5,528 nucleotides of DNA from an uncultured Lachnospiraceae bacterium. Lineage in GTDB: Bacteria; Bacillota; Clostridia; Lachnospirales; Lachnospiraceae. This document shows, piece after piece, positions 1 through 5,528 of the stretch. The notes beneath the pieces were generated by a model. That model saw only the letters and a list, made by a program, of their open reading frames with translations. It was not told the DNA's origin and did not search any database. The stretch's first letter is position 1; each line of letters starts with the position of its first letter. Made by a program: the position numbers and the translations under genes. The stretch is taken from positions 1 to 5,528 of the forward strand of contig CAMNQN010000212.1 in the NCBI GenBank assembly GCA_946549155.1, read 5' to 3'.

Positions 1-129
1 GGTTCGGCTCCATCTTAGATTTTCTTGGTATTCGAAGCAGTTTTTCAGATGACAGTGTCGGCTCCGCGCTTCCCCTTCCTGCGTCCTGATAATTACCAAA
101 ACACGAGGAGCATTGACACCTGAACAGTT
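1..129 (-). repeat. Dispersed intergenic repeat, copy 1 (well-supported core 77-129)
   Basis: Positions 77-129 match the reverse complement of 5441-5493 at about 45 of 53 aligned bases without gaps. The shared blocks include TCCTGCGTCC, CAAAACACGA, AGCATTG and CACCTGAA. Weaker similarity continues leftwards: read on the minus strand, the stretch containing GCCGACACTGTCATCTGAAAA (about positions 44-64) resembles GCCACATACCTCTGGAAA at the right edge of the window. The element therefore probably extends well past the core, perhaps to position 1 or beyond. The pattern of scattered substitutions in non-coding DNA fits a dispersed repeat family rather than a fresh duplication. No transposase or clear open reading frame is seen in it. 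The true ends are unknown because only two copies are visible and one is clipped. Confidence 0.75.
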
Positions 130-157
130 GCTTTGGGGGAGAAACAGGAATTTTGTA

Positions 158-186
158 TTGCCAAGCGGAAGCTAATCCAATATACT
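158..186 (+). promoter_or_regulatory. Sigma-A-type promoter of the ATPase/nuclease-like gene pair
   Basis: A -35 box TTGCCA (158-163, 5 of 6 to TTGACA) and a -10 box TATACT (181-186, 5 of 6 to TATAAT) are separated by exactly 17 bases. Transcription would start near 192-194 and give a leader of about 33 bases before the ATG at 226. The AT-rich leader carries AGAGGA at 215-220, five bases before the start codon, as ribosome binding site. No operator palindrome is obvious. The call rests on consensus match and position only. Confidence 0.6.
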
Positions 187-225
187 TAGGGCATAGGCAG
201 TATTTTAAAGGAAAAGAGGACTGGA

Positions 226-1539
226 ATGAGCACGATAAATATATATAAATTCGGCCCTGTCGATAAGGCATCCGTTACGCTGGAAAAAGATATGCAGGTT
301 TTTATAGGAGCTCAGGCGTCCGGGAAGAGTACAATTTGTAAGATCATATATTTTTGTCAGAAGATACGGGATTATACTTTGGATTTCCTGATGGATTCAG
401 AACAATTCGCTGGAAGCCATAAAAATGAATATTTTAACAATTATATGAAATATTTGACGAAACAATTTACGGGATGTTTTGGAAAAACAACGCATATGCG
501 GAAATTTCAGATAGAATATCAATTTGGCGAAAAAAAAATAATTATAAGATTAAATAAGGACGGTTATGTTCGGTTTTGGTTTGATGATATTTTAAAGAAC
601 AGAATAGAAAACTTGATTTATGATGCGGCAGAAATGTTTCAGAGTGGAGTGGACAGAGATAAACTTCTTTCGCTTATTGATAATGTTACTGCTTTGGCGC
701 TGATGAAACAGCAGCTTCAAAGAAGATTGAATGATCTTTTTGAGAACGATTTGGACATTATATATATTCCTGCAGGACGAAGTTTTTTGGCGACTATGTC
801 GGAGCAGCTTCAGGATTTTTCAATTTCGGATATGGATTTAACGATGCAGGAATTTGTTACCTTAATTCGGAAAACAAAAAGTAAATTTGGGAACAAAATT
901 CCGGAAATTGTAAAAGATTATACGATGATGGTAAAGGGGCAGATTAATAACAGTGCTGTGGAAATGGCATATGATTTAATCAGAAACATTTTTAAAGCGG
1001 ACTATACCAGTGAGAATGACGGAGAGAAAATTTATTTTGATGAGAGACATTGGGTGAAACTTATGTACGGATCATCGGGCCAGCAGGAGGTACTATGGAT
1101 TTTGATGCTGGTATTCATAACAATTTTAGAGAAGAAAAAGAATTTTTTTGTGATTGAAGAACCGGAAGCGCACCTGTTTCCGATTGCACAGAAGGATGTA
1201 ATTGGCCTGATTTCTCTGATGGTCAATACCACGGGAAGCAGAGTGATTCTTACGACGCATAGCCCATATATTCTTACTTCTTTGAATATCTTACTCTATT
1301 CAGGAAAAATAGAAAATAATCAGAAAAATGGGGAGAAGCCGGTTATTCCTAAAAGTCTGCGTATGTATTCTACGGCTTTTGCGGCATACAAGGTGGAAAA
1401 TTCCCTGAATGAAACAGAGAATCTGGAAGATTTGCTTGATGAGGAAAGCGGTATGATCAGGACGGACTATATCGATGAGGTTTCGACAATTACAAACGAA
1501 GAATTGGAACGTTTACTGGATATGGAGATGGAAGAATGA
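226..1539 (+). CDS. ABC/SMC-type AAA family ATPase, putative defence-module ATPase
   Basis: The 437-residue protein has all the hallmarks of the AAA_15/AAA_21-like ATPases related to OLD, RecF and SMC heads. Walker A is GAQASGKST at residues 28-36 (Lys34). The ABC-type signature is YGSSGQQEVL at 281-290. Walker B is FFVIEEPEAHLF at 307-318 (Glu311/Glu312). The switch histidine lies in LTTHSPYIL at 342-350 (His345). Between Walker A and the signature lies a divergent insert of about 240 residues, including IYIPAGRS (179-186). There is no C-terminal TOPRIM domain, so it is not an OLD nuclease by itself; the tail is acidic (from about 391). The start fits AGAGGA five bases upstream and the usual short beta-strand before Walker A. 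The gene is AT-rich and overlaps the next gene by four bases, so the partner is probably its effector. ATPase assignment is firm; an anti-phage role is inferred from this type of ATPase with a small nuclease-like partner. Specific substrate unknown. Confidence 0.92.
   Translation: MSTINIYKFGPVDKASVTLEKDMQVFIGAQASGKSTICKIIYFCQKIRDYTLDFLMDSEQFAGSHKNEYFNNYMKYLTKQFTGCFGKTTHMRKFQIEYQFGEKKIIIRLNKDGYVRFWFDDILKNRIENLIYDAAEMFQSGVDRDKLLSLIDNVTALALMKQQLQRRLNDLFENDLDIIYIPAGRSFLATMSEQLQDFSISDMDLTMQEFVTLIRKTKSKFGNKIPEIVKDYTMMVKGQINNSAVEMAYDLIRNIFKADYTSENDGEKIYFDERHWVKLMYGSSGQQEVLWILMLVFITILEKKKNFFVIEEPEAHLFPIAQKDVIGLISLMVNTTGSRVILTTHSPYILTSLNILLYSGKIENNQKNGEKPVIPKSLRMYSTAFAAYKVENSLNETENLEDLLDEESGMIRTDYIDEVSTITNEELERLLDMEMEE
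1524..1539 (+). promoter_or_regulatory. Ribosome binding site and ATGA stop/start overlap coupling the pair
   Basis: The TGA of the ATPase gene (1537-1539) and the ATG of the next gene (1536-1538) share four bases. A purine-rich GGAGATGGAAG sits directly upstream within the ATPase coding sequence. This arrangement usually gives translational coupling and a fixed ratio of two interacting proteins. Confidence 0.75.
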
Positions 1540-2078
1540 TATGCAATAAATTGCAGAAATGTGCAGAAGAGCAGTTTGGCGGGAAACGGATGACAGAATG
1601 TCCCAATAATAATTTTTCGAATTGTATGGTTTCCTCAGATCAACGGTCCAAAGTAAAATGTGAAGAGCGAAGGAAAAAATATATATTAGAAAATACGATG
1701 GGCAATCATGTGATTTCCTATAAAATGGATGGCGGTATTGTAAAACCGGATAGAACTGTGCCAGAAGGGACTTGCAAATGTGATTATTTATTTTTGATTG
1801 GCGGTTCGGAGCGCAGCGCGATCTTGATTGAATTAAAGGGTGTGGATGTGACGCATGCTTTGAGACAAATACGGAATGTACTGCGGTTTTTTCCTCAATT
1901 TTTTAACTCATTTTCCCATGTGTATGGAAGGGTGGTGTCTGCCTCTTCTGTGCCCGATTTAAAGGCAAATCCCGACTATGTGAATTTGGCACGGGTGCTT
2001 CGTAAGACATTCAGAGGGAATATAAAAATTGCGGAGAAGGAACTTTCAGAAAAAGATATTGGATTAGGACAAAGGTAA
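1536..2078 (+). CDS. Small PD-(D/E)XK nuclease-like protein, partner of the ATPase
   Basis: This 180-residue protein is not one I can name. Its core reads like a restriction-endonuclease fold: a charged helix ERRKKYILEN (44-53), a strand with KMDGG (63-67), then KCDYLFLI (81-88) giving Asp83, then ILIELKG (96-102) giving the E-x-K pair Glu99/Lys101, then a helix with ALRQI (108-112) carrying Gln111. The D...ExK...Q spacing matches PD-(D/E)XK enzymes, but catalysis is inferred. The ATG lies inside the stop region of the ATPase gene (ATGA overlap), with GGAGATGGAAG just upstream, so translation is probably coupled. A second start at Met19 (1590), with GGCGGGA before it, is possible, since the first 40 residues are Cys-containing and look less conserved in character. 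There is no signal peptide or membrane segment. Codon use is AT-rich (ATA, TTA, AGG). It could instead be a non-catalytic DNA-binding or immunity-type partner. Confidence 0.75.
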   Translation: MICNKLQKCAEEQFGGKRMTECPNNNFSNCMVSSDQRSKVKCEERRKKYILENTMGNHVISYKMDGGIVKPDRTVPEGTCKCDYLFLIGGSERSAILIELKGVDVTHALRQIRNVLRFFPQFFNSFSHVYGRVVSASSVPDLKANPDYVNLARVLRKTFRGNIKIAEKELSEKDIGLGQR

Positions 2079-2091
2079 GAAGGCGGGAAAT

Positions 2092-4431
2092 ATGAAATCG
2101 TTGGTAATAGCAGAAAAGCCCTCCGTTGCCCGGGATATTGCCCGGGTTCTGCACTGTAATCAGAAGGGGAACGGCACGCTGGAGGGGAAAAATTATGTGG
2201 TAACCTGGGCGCTGGGGCACTTGGTGACGCTGGCGGACCCGGAGGAGTATGACAAGAAGTATACGAAATGGGAGATGAGCACGCTGCCCATGATGCCAGA
2301 GCGGATGAAGCTGGTGGTGATCCGGCAGACAGCGAAGCAGTATCAGGCGGTGAAGACCCAGCTTTTCCGAAAGGATGTGGGGGATATCATTATCGCCACG
2401 GACGCGGGACGGGAGGGGGAGCTGGTGGCCCGGTGGATTCTGGATAAAGCGGAATGCCGCAAGCCCATCCGCAGGCTGTGGATTTCTTCGGTGACGGATG
2501 GGGCTATCGCCCAGGGCTTTGCCAATTTGAAGGATGGCCATGAGTATGACAATCTGTACCGGGCGGCGGTGGCCCGGGCGGAGGCGGACTGGCTGGTGGG
2601 AATGAATGGCACCCGGGCTCTCACCTGTAAGTACAACGCCCAGCTTTCCTGCGGAAGGGTGCAGACTCCTACGCTGGCGATGATTGCAGCCAGGGAGAAA
2701 GAGATACGGGAATTTAAGCCCAGGGAATATTACGGGGTGACGCTGCGGGCCGGGGACGTGCGCTGGACCTGGCGGGAGGGGAAGAGCGGAAGCTTCCGCA
2801 CATTCCAGAAGGAGCGGGCACAAGAGGTTCTGAAGCAGGCAGAGGGCGGCAGCCTGGAGGTGACGAAGGTGGATCAGAAGCCGAAAAAGACTCCGGCGCC
2901 GGGCCTTTATGATCTGACTACCCTGCAGCGAGAGGCGAATCAGAAGTATGGCTTTTCTGCCAAAGAGACGCTGAATATCATGCAGCGGCTTTACGAGAAT
3001 CACAAGGTGCTGACCTATCCCAGAACGGATTCCCGATATATCGGTAAGGACGTGGTTCCTACTTTGAAGGAACGGCTGAAGGCCTGCGGGACGGGGCCTT
3101 ACCGGGGGCTGGCGGGGGCGCTGCTTAAAAAACCGATTCAGGTAAACGCCGGCTTTGTGGATGATAAGAAGGTCAGCGACCATCATGCCATCATTCCCAC
3201 GGAGCAGTTTGTGCAGTTGGATCACATGACCAACGAGGAACGGAAAATTTACGACATGGTGGTGCGCCGGTTCTTAAGCGTGCTCTATCCGCCCAGTGTC
3301 AGCGAACAGGTGACGCTGGAGGGGAAGATCGGCGGCATGACCTTTGCGGCCAGCGGCAGTGTGATAAAGGAGATGGGCTGGAGAGCGGTGTATGAGACCG
3401 GTGCGGAGACTGGAATGGGTGCCTTGGGGGCATCCGGCAGTGGCGCAGCCTACGGCGGCATAGCTGGGGCATCCGGCAGTGGAGATTATGGTGTGGATTT
3501 TGAGTCAGAGGAGGACGGGGAGCTTTACGAAGCGGGCGGATCCTCCGGGCAGGGGGAAAACGGCCACGGCCGGGGACGTCTGCGGGATCAGAAGCTTCCG
3601 GAGCTGAAGGCCGGGACCAGGCTGAAGGTGGAGAGTGCATCTCTGAATACGGGAAAGACCAGCCCGCCGGGCAGATTTACGGAGGCCACGCTGCTGGCGG
3701 CCATGGAAAATCCTGTGAAGTACATGGAAAATAAGACGGGGGCGGCGGCCAGGACGCTGGGAGAGACCGGGGGGCTGGGAACGGTGGCCACCCGGGCGGA
3801 TATTATCGAAAAGCTTTTTTCCAGCTTTTTGATGGAGAAGCGGGGGAAGGAGATTTATCTGACCTCCAAAGCAAAGCAGCTTTTGGAGCTGGTGCCGGAG
3901 GATCTGCGAAAGCCGGAGCTGACGGCGGACTGGGAGATGAAGCTGGCCAACATTGCCAGGGGAAAGATGCGTCAGGAGACCTTTTTAAAGGAGATCCGGG
4001 GATATGCCTGCGAGATTGTGGAGGAGATTAAGACCGGACAGGGAACCTTTCGCCATGAGAATCTTACCAACAAAATTTGTCCCAACTGTGGAAAACGCCT
4101 GCTGGCGGTGAATGGTAAGAACAGTAAGATGCTGGTGTGCCAGGATCGGGAATGCGGGTACCGGGAAACGCTGTCCCGCACCACCAACGCCCGCTGCCCC
4201 AAATGCCACAAGCGTATGGAGCTGTATGTGAAGGGTCAGGAGGAGACCTTTGTCTGCGCCTGCGGATACAAGGAGAAGCTGTCCGCCTTCCAGGCCAGAC
4301 GGGAGAAGGAGGGCGCCGGCGTTAATAAACGGGATGTTCAGAATTATATGCGACGGCAGCAGAAGGAGGCCCAAGAGCCCATCAATAACGCTTTTGCCCA
4401 GGCATTGGCTGGGCTGAAGCTGGGCAAGTGA
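2092..4431 (+). CDS. topB: DNA topoisomerase III (type IA)
   Basis: Type IA topoisomerase that passes single strands through a transient 5'-phosphotyrosine break and mainly decatenates DNA and resolves recombination intermediates. The TOPRIM domain opens the protein (LVIAEKPSVARDIARVL, Glu8), followed by the metal-site motif ATDAGREGE with Asp104, Glu108 and Glu110. The catalytic tyrosine is Tyr309 in LTYPRTDSRYI. LGETGGLGTVATRADIIEKL is a further family signature. Two C-terminal four-cysteine zinc ribbons follow: C663/C666/C683/C688 and C702/C705/C722/C724. The layout resembles the chromosomal Bacillus subtilis TopB (about 727 residues) more than E. coli TopB, which lacks these ribbons. At 779 residues it is longer because of a Gly/Ser/acidic insert at about 435-501. 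Start is fixed by the conserved N-terminus and AAGGCGG upstream. It begins 13 bases after the nuclease-like gene, with no terminator between, so read-through is likely. It is much richer in GC than the two genes before it. Confidence 0.97.
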   Translation: MKSLVIAEKPSVARDIARVLHCNQKGNGTLEGKNYVVTWALGHLVTLADPEEYDKKYTKWEMSTLPMMPERMKLVVIRQTAKQYQAVKTQLFRKDVGDIIIATDAGREGELVARWILDKAECRKPIRRLWISSVTDGAIAQGFANLKDGHEYDNLYRAAVARAEADWLVGMNGTRALTCKYNAQLSCGRVQTPTLAMIAAREKEIREFKPREYYGVTLRAGDVRWTWREGKSGSFRTFQKERAQEVLKQAEGGSLEVTKVDQKPKKTPAPGLYDLTTLQREANQKYGFSAKETLNIMQRLYENHKVLTYPRTDSRYIGKDVVPTLKERLKACGTGPYRGLAGALLKKPIQVNAGFVDDKKVSDHHAIIPTEQFVQLDHMTNEERKIYDMVVRRFLSVLYPPSVSEQVTLEGKIGGMTFAASGSVIKEMGWRAVYETGAETGMGALGASGSGAAYGGIAGASGSGDYGVDFESEEDGELYEAGGSSGQGENGHGRGRLRDQKLPELKAGTRLKVESASLNTGKTSPPGRFTEATLLAAMENPVKYMENKTGAAARTLGETGGLGTVATRADIIEKLFSSFLMEKRGKEIYLTSKAKQLLELVPEDLRKPELTADWEMKLANIARGKMRQETFLKEIRGYACEIVEEIKTGQGTFRHENLTNKICPNCGKRLLAVNGKNSKMLVCQDRECGYRETLSRTTNARCPKCHKRMELYVKGQEETFVCACGYKEKLSAFQARREKEGAGVNKRDVQNYMRRQQKEAQEPINNAFAQALAGLKLGK
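3427..3482 (+). repeat. In-frame 17-base direct repeat within the topB linker insert
   Basis: GGGGCATCCGGCAGTGG occurs at 3427-3443 and identically at 3466-3482. The copies are 39 bases apart, that is 13 codons, so the reading frame is kept and both encode GASGSG. This suggests the Gly/Ser-rich linker of TopB grew by tandem duplication of a short coding unit. Confidence 0.85.
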
Positions 4432-4450
4432 GGGGATAGAAGCAGACCCG

Positions 4451-4500
4451 GCGGTAGAAAATAGCTGTGTTAACGTTGGAGACCAGCGGCGGAAAATAGC
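4451..4500 (+). repeat. Imperfect 15-base direct repeat in the topB-aroE gap
   Basis: GCGGTAGAAAATAGC (4451-4465) and GCGGCGGAAAATAGC (4486-4500) match at 13 of 15 bases and start 35 bases apart. They lie in the 131-base gap between topB and aroE. I see no convincing promoter or terminator in this gap. The repeat could be a regulator site or simply a small duplication. Confidence 0.5.
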
Positions 4501-4549
4501 GAAATCAGGCAGGAAAAAAGGACTGTCGAAAAAAATAGAAAAGAAGGAT

Positions 4550-4556
4550 AAGGAGG
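4550..4556 (+). promoter_or_regulatory. Strong ribosome binding site of aroE
   Basis: AAGGAGG, six bases before the ATG at 4563, is a near-perfect complement to the 16S rRNA 3' end. It settles the aroE start and indicates efficient translation. Confidence 0.85.
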
Positions 4557-4562
4557 CGCATT

Positions 4563-5405
4563 ATGAGCGAATATTTCAGAATACCCACCACAGGAGCATT
4601 TGGAGATCCTATCGATGAGAACCCTTCCGGTGTCATGATGGAGGCCGGTTACCGGAGTGTGGGGCTGGACTGGCGGTATCAGCTGTTTCAGGTACCGGCG
4701 GAGGGGCTGGAGGACGGACTGAAGGGGATCAGAGCCATGGGCTTTGCGGGGCTGAATCTGACCATTCCCCACAAGATTGCGGCGATTCCCTACATGAAGG
4801 GGCTTTCCAAGAGCGCAGAGCTGATCGGCGCCATCAATGTGGTGGTGGTGAAGGAGGACGGGCTCTACGGAGAAAATACGGACGGCAAAGGCTTTGTGTC
4901 CGGCATGGAAGCTAATGGAATTTCTCTGAAAGGGAAACGGATTGTGCTCTTAGGCTCCGGTGGAGCGGCCCGTGCCATCAGTGTGGAGTGTGCCCTGGCG
5001 GGAGCGGCGGAGATTACCATCGTGTGCCGGACGATGGCGAAGGGCGAGGAGCTGGCGGATCTGATCTGGGAAAAGACAGCCTGCATCGCGAAAGCTCAGC
5101 TTTGGACTTCCGGCGTGTTGCTGCCGGAATGTGACATTCTCATCAATGCCACCAATATCGGCCTGTACCCGGATACAAATGTGCCGGATATCTGCTATGA
5201 CTGCATCAAAGAAAACATGATCGTACAGGATATTATCCCCAACCCGGCGGAGACGCCCTTCCTGAAAAAGGCCAAAGAGCTGGGGGCCCGGACCCTGGAC
5301 GGGCAGAGCATGCTGGTGCATCAGGGCGCGCTGGGAGTGGAGCTGTGGACCGGAAGGAAACCAGATATAGAGGCTATGAAGAAGGCGCTGCGGGAGGCAT
5401 TCTAG
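4563..5405 (+). CDS. aroE: Shikimate dehydrogenase family protein, divergent substrate pocket
   Basis: NADP-dependent reduction of 3-dehydroshikimate to shikimate in the cytosolic chorismate pathway is the expected reaction. The 280-residue length is usual for the family. Family motifs in order: GDPI (14-17), NLTIPHK (65-71) with catalytic Lys71 and Thr67, GAIN (89-92) with Asn92, ENTDGKGF (104-111) with catalytic Asp107, the Rossmann loop GSGGAARA (131-138), CRT (155-157) with Arg156 and Lys160 suited to the NADP phosphate, NATNIG (195-200), and MLVHQGA (250-256) with Gln254. The N-terminal shikimate motif, normally H-S-x-S-P-x-M-H, reads E-N-P-S-G-V-M-M (19-26). The first binding serine is thus Asn20, while Ser22 is kept. 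The C-terminal DIIPNP (223-228) also replaces the common D-x-x-Y-x-P. Catalysis looks intact, but the substrate could be a relative such as quinate or another cyclitol acid. The 131-base gap and own ribosome site leave co-transcription with topB open. Confidence 0.88.
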   Translation: MSEYFRIPTTGAFGDPIDENPSGVMMEAGYRSVGLDWRYQLFQVPAEGLEDGLKGIRAMGFAGLNLTIPHKIAAIPYMKGLSKSAELIGAINVVVVKEDGLYGENTDGKGFVSGMEANGISLKGKRIVLLGSGGAARAISVECALAGAAEITIVCRTMAKGEELADLIWEKTACIAKAQLWTSGVLLPECDILINATNIGLYPDTNVPDICYDCIKENMIVQDIIPNPAETPFLKKAKELGARTLDGQSMLVHQGALGVELWTGRKPDIEAMKKALREAF

Positions 5406-5426
5406 AAACGCTTTAATCAGCGTTTT
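5406..5426 (+). terminator. Weak intrinsic terminator-like hairpin after aroE
   Basis: AAACGCT (5406-5412) and AGCGTTT (5419-5425) are perfect reverse complements around a six-base loop TTAATC, starting right after the aroE stop codon. The stem is short and the T run is only four bases, three of them within the stem, so termination would be weak. No better candidate lies before the repeat that follows. Confidence 0.4.
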
Positions 5427-5433
5427 CCGTGGG

Positions 5434-5528
5434 CGCAGTTAACTATTCAGGTGGCAATGCTATTCGTGTTTTGTTAACTACCCGGACGCAGGATGAGGCG
5501 GGACGGCAGGGCCACATACCTCTGGAAA
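5434..5528 (+). repeat. Dispersed intergenic repeat, copy 2 (core 5441-5493), clipped by the window
   Basis: This is the partner of the repeat at the left edge, in opposite orientation. The 53-base core 5441-5493 matches the reverse complement of 77-129 at about 45 positions. Similarity seems to continue with small gaps to the window end (GCCACATACCTCTGGAAA). This copy has an additional pattern: the 8-mer GTTAACTA flanks the most conserved part at 5438-5445 and 5473-5480. No open reading frame of note is present. Confidence 0.75.

Noticed and set aside
113..118. Perfect TTGACA as a -35 box upstream of the ATPase gene
   Set aside because: The matching -10 position about 17 bases downstream reads GGGGGA, and the hexamer lies inside the dispersed repeat, where the other copy has TTGCCA. 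The 158-186 promoter is better placed.
226..1539. OLD-family nuclease, as in Gabija GajA
   Set aside because: The protein ends about 90 residues after the H-loop and has no TOPRIM domain or its Glu and Asp-x-Asp motifs.
1536..2078. Septu PtuB (HNH) or RloB/AbiLii-type partner
   Set aside because: There is no His-Asn-His zinc-finger nuclease motif and no RloB-like acidic TOPRIM-like motif; the visible residues fit a D...ExK arrangement instead.
2011..3225. 404-codon open frame on the minus strand
   Set aside because: It lies opposite topB, is rich in Pro, Arg, Leu and His as expected of a GC-rich shadow frame, has no domain, and the + strand frame is an unmistakable topoisomerase.
3806..3832. 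AAGCTTTTTTCCAGCTTTTTG as a terminator or slippage site within topB
   Set aside because: It encodes the conserved EKLFSSFLM segment of the topoisomerase family in frame and forms no stable hairpin.
4950..5321. 123-codon open frame on the minus strand opposite aroE
   Set aside because: Shadow of the aroE coding sequence; Arg/His/Gln-rich with no recognisable motif.
1..5528. Complete insertion sequence or composite transposon bounded by the inverted repeats
   Set aside because: No transposase, recombinase or target-site duplication is visible, and the repeats are diverged and appear to extend past the window, so independent copies of a dispersed element are more likely.

Overview
The window looks like a chromosomal segment from a fermentative gut-type Clostridia bacterium, most likely Lachnospiraceae. 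The evidence is strong AGGAGG-type ribosome binding sites, a Bacillota-type topoisomerase III with two C-terminal zinc ribbons, and moderately GC-rich housekeeping genes. The genus is a guess from gene style, not a database result. All four protein genes are on the + strand.

Layout: (1) Positions 1-225 are non-coding. They hold a copy of a diverged repeat (about 77-129, probably continuing to the left edge) and then a good sigma-A-type promoter (158-186). (2) Positions 226-2078 hold two AT-rich genes that overlap by 4 bases: a 437-residue ABC/SMC-type AAA ATPase and a 180-residue protein with a PD-(D/E)XK-like core. Their composition contrasts sharply with the next genes, so they look like an acquired two-gene module, plausibly anti-phage defence. 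(3) Positions 2092-4431 are topB, DNA topoisomerase III. It starts 13 bases after the module and carries an unusual Gly/Ser/acidic insert. (4) Positions 4432-4562 are a short gap with an imperfect 15-base direct repeat and a strong ribosome binding site. (5) Positions 4563-5405 are an aroE-family shikimate dehydrogenase with an altered shikimate-binding N-terminus. (6) Positions 5406-5528 hold a weak terminator-like hairpin and a second repeat copy, inverted relative to the first and cut by the window edge.

How they work together: the ATPase and its partner are very probably co-translated and act as one unit. The module promoter may also read into topB, since no terminator or obvious topB promoter is visible between them. 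topB (chromosome decatenation) and aroE (aromatic amino-acid pathway) are ordinary housekeeping functions with no evident link to the module. The two most notable items are the ATPase/nuclease-like pair and the inverted pair of dispersed repeats bracketing all four genes.
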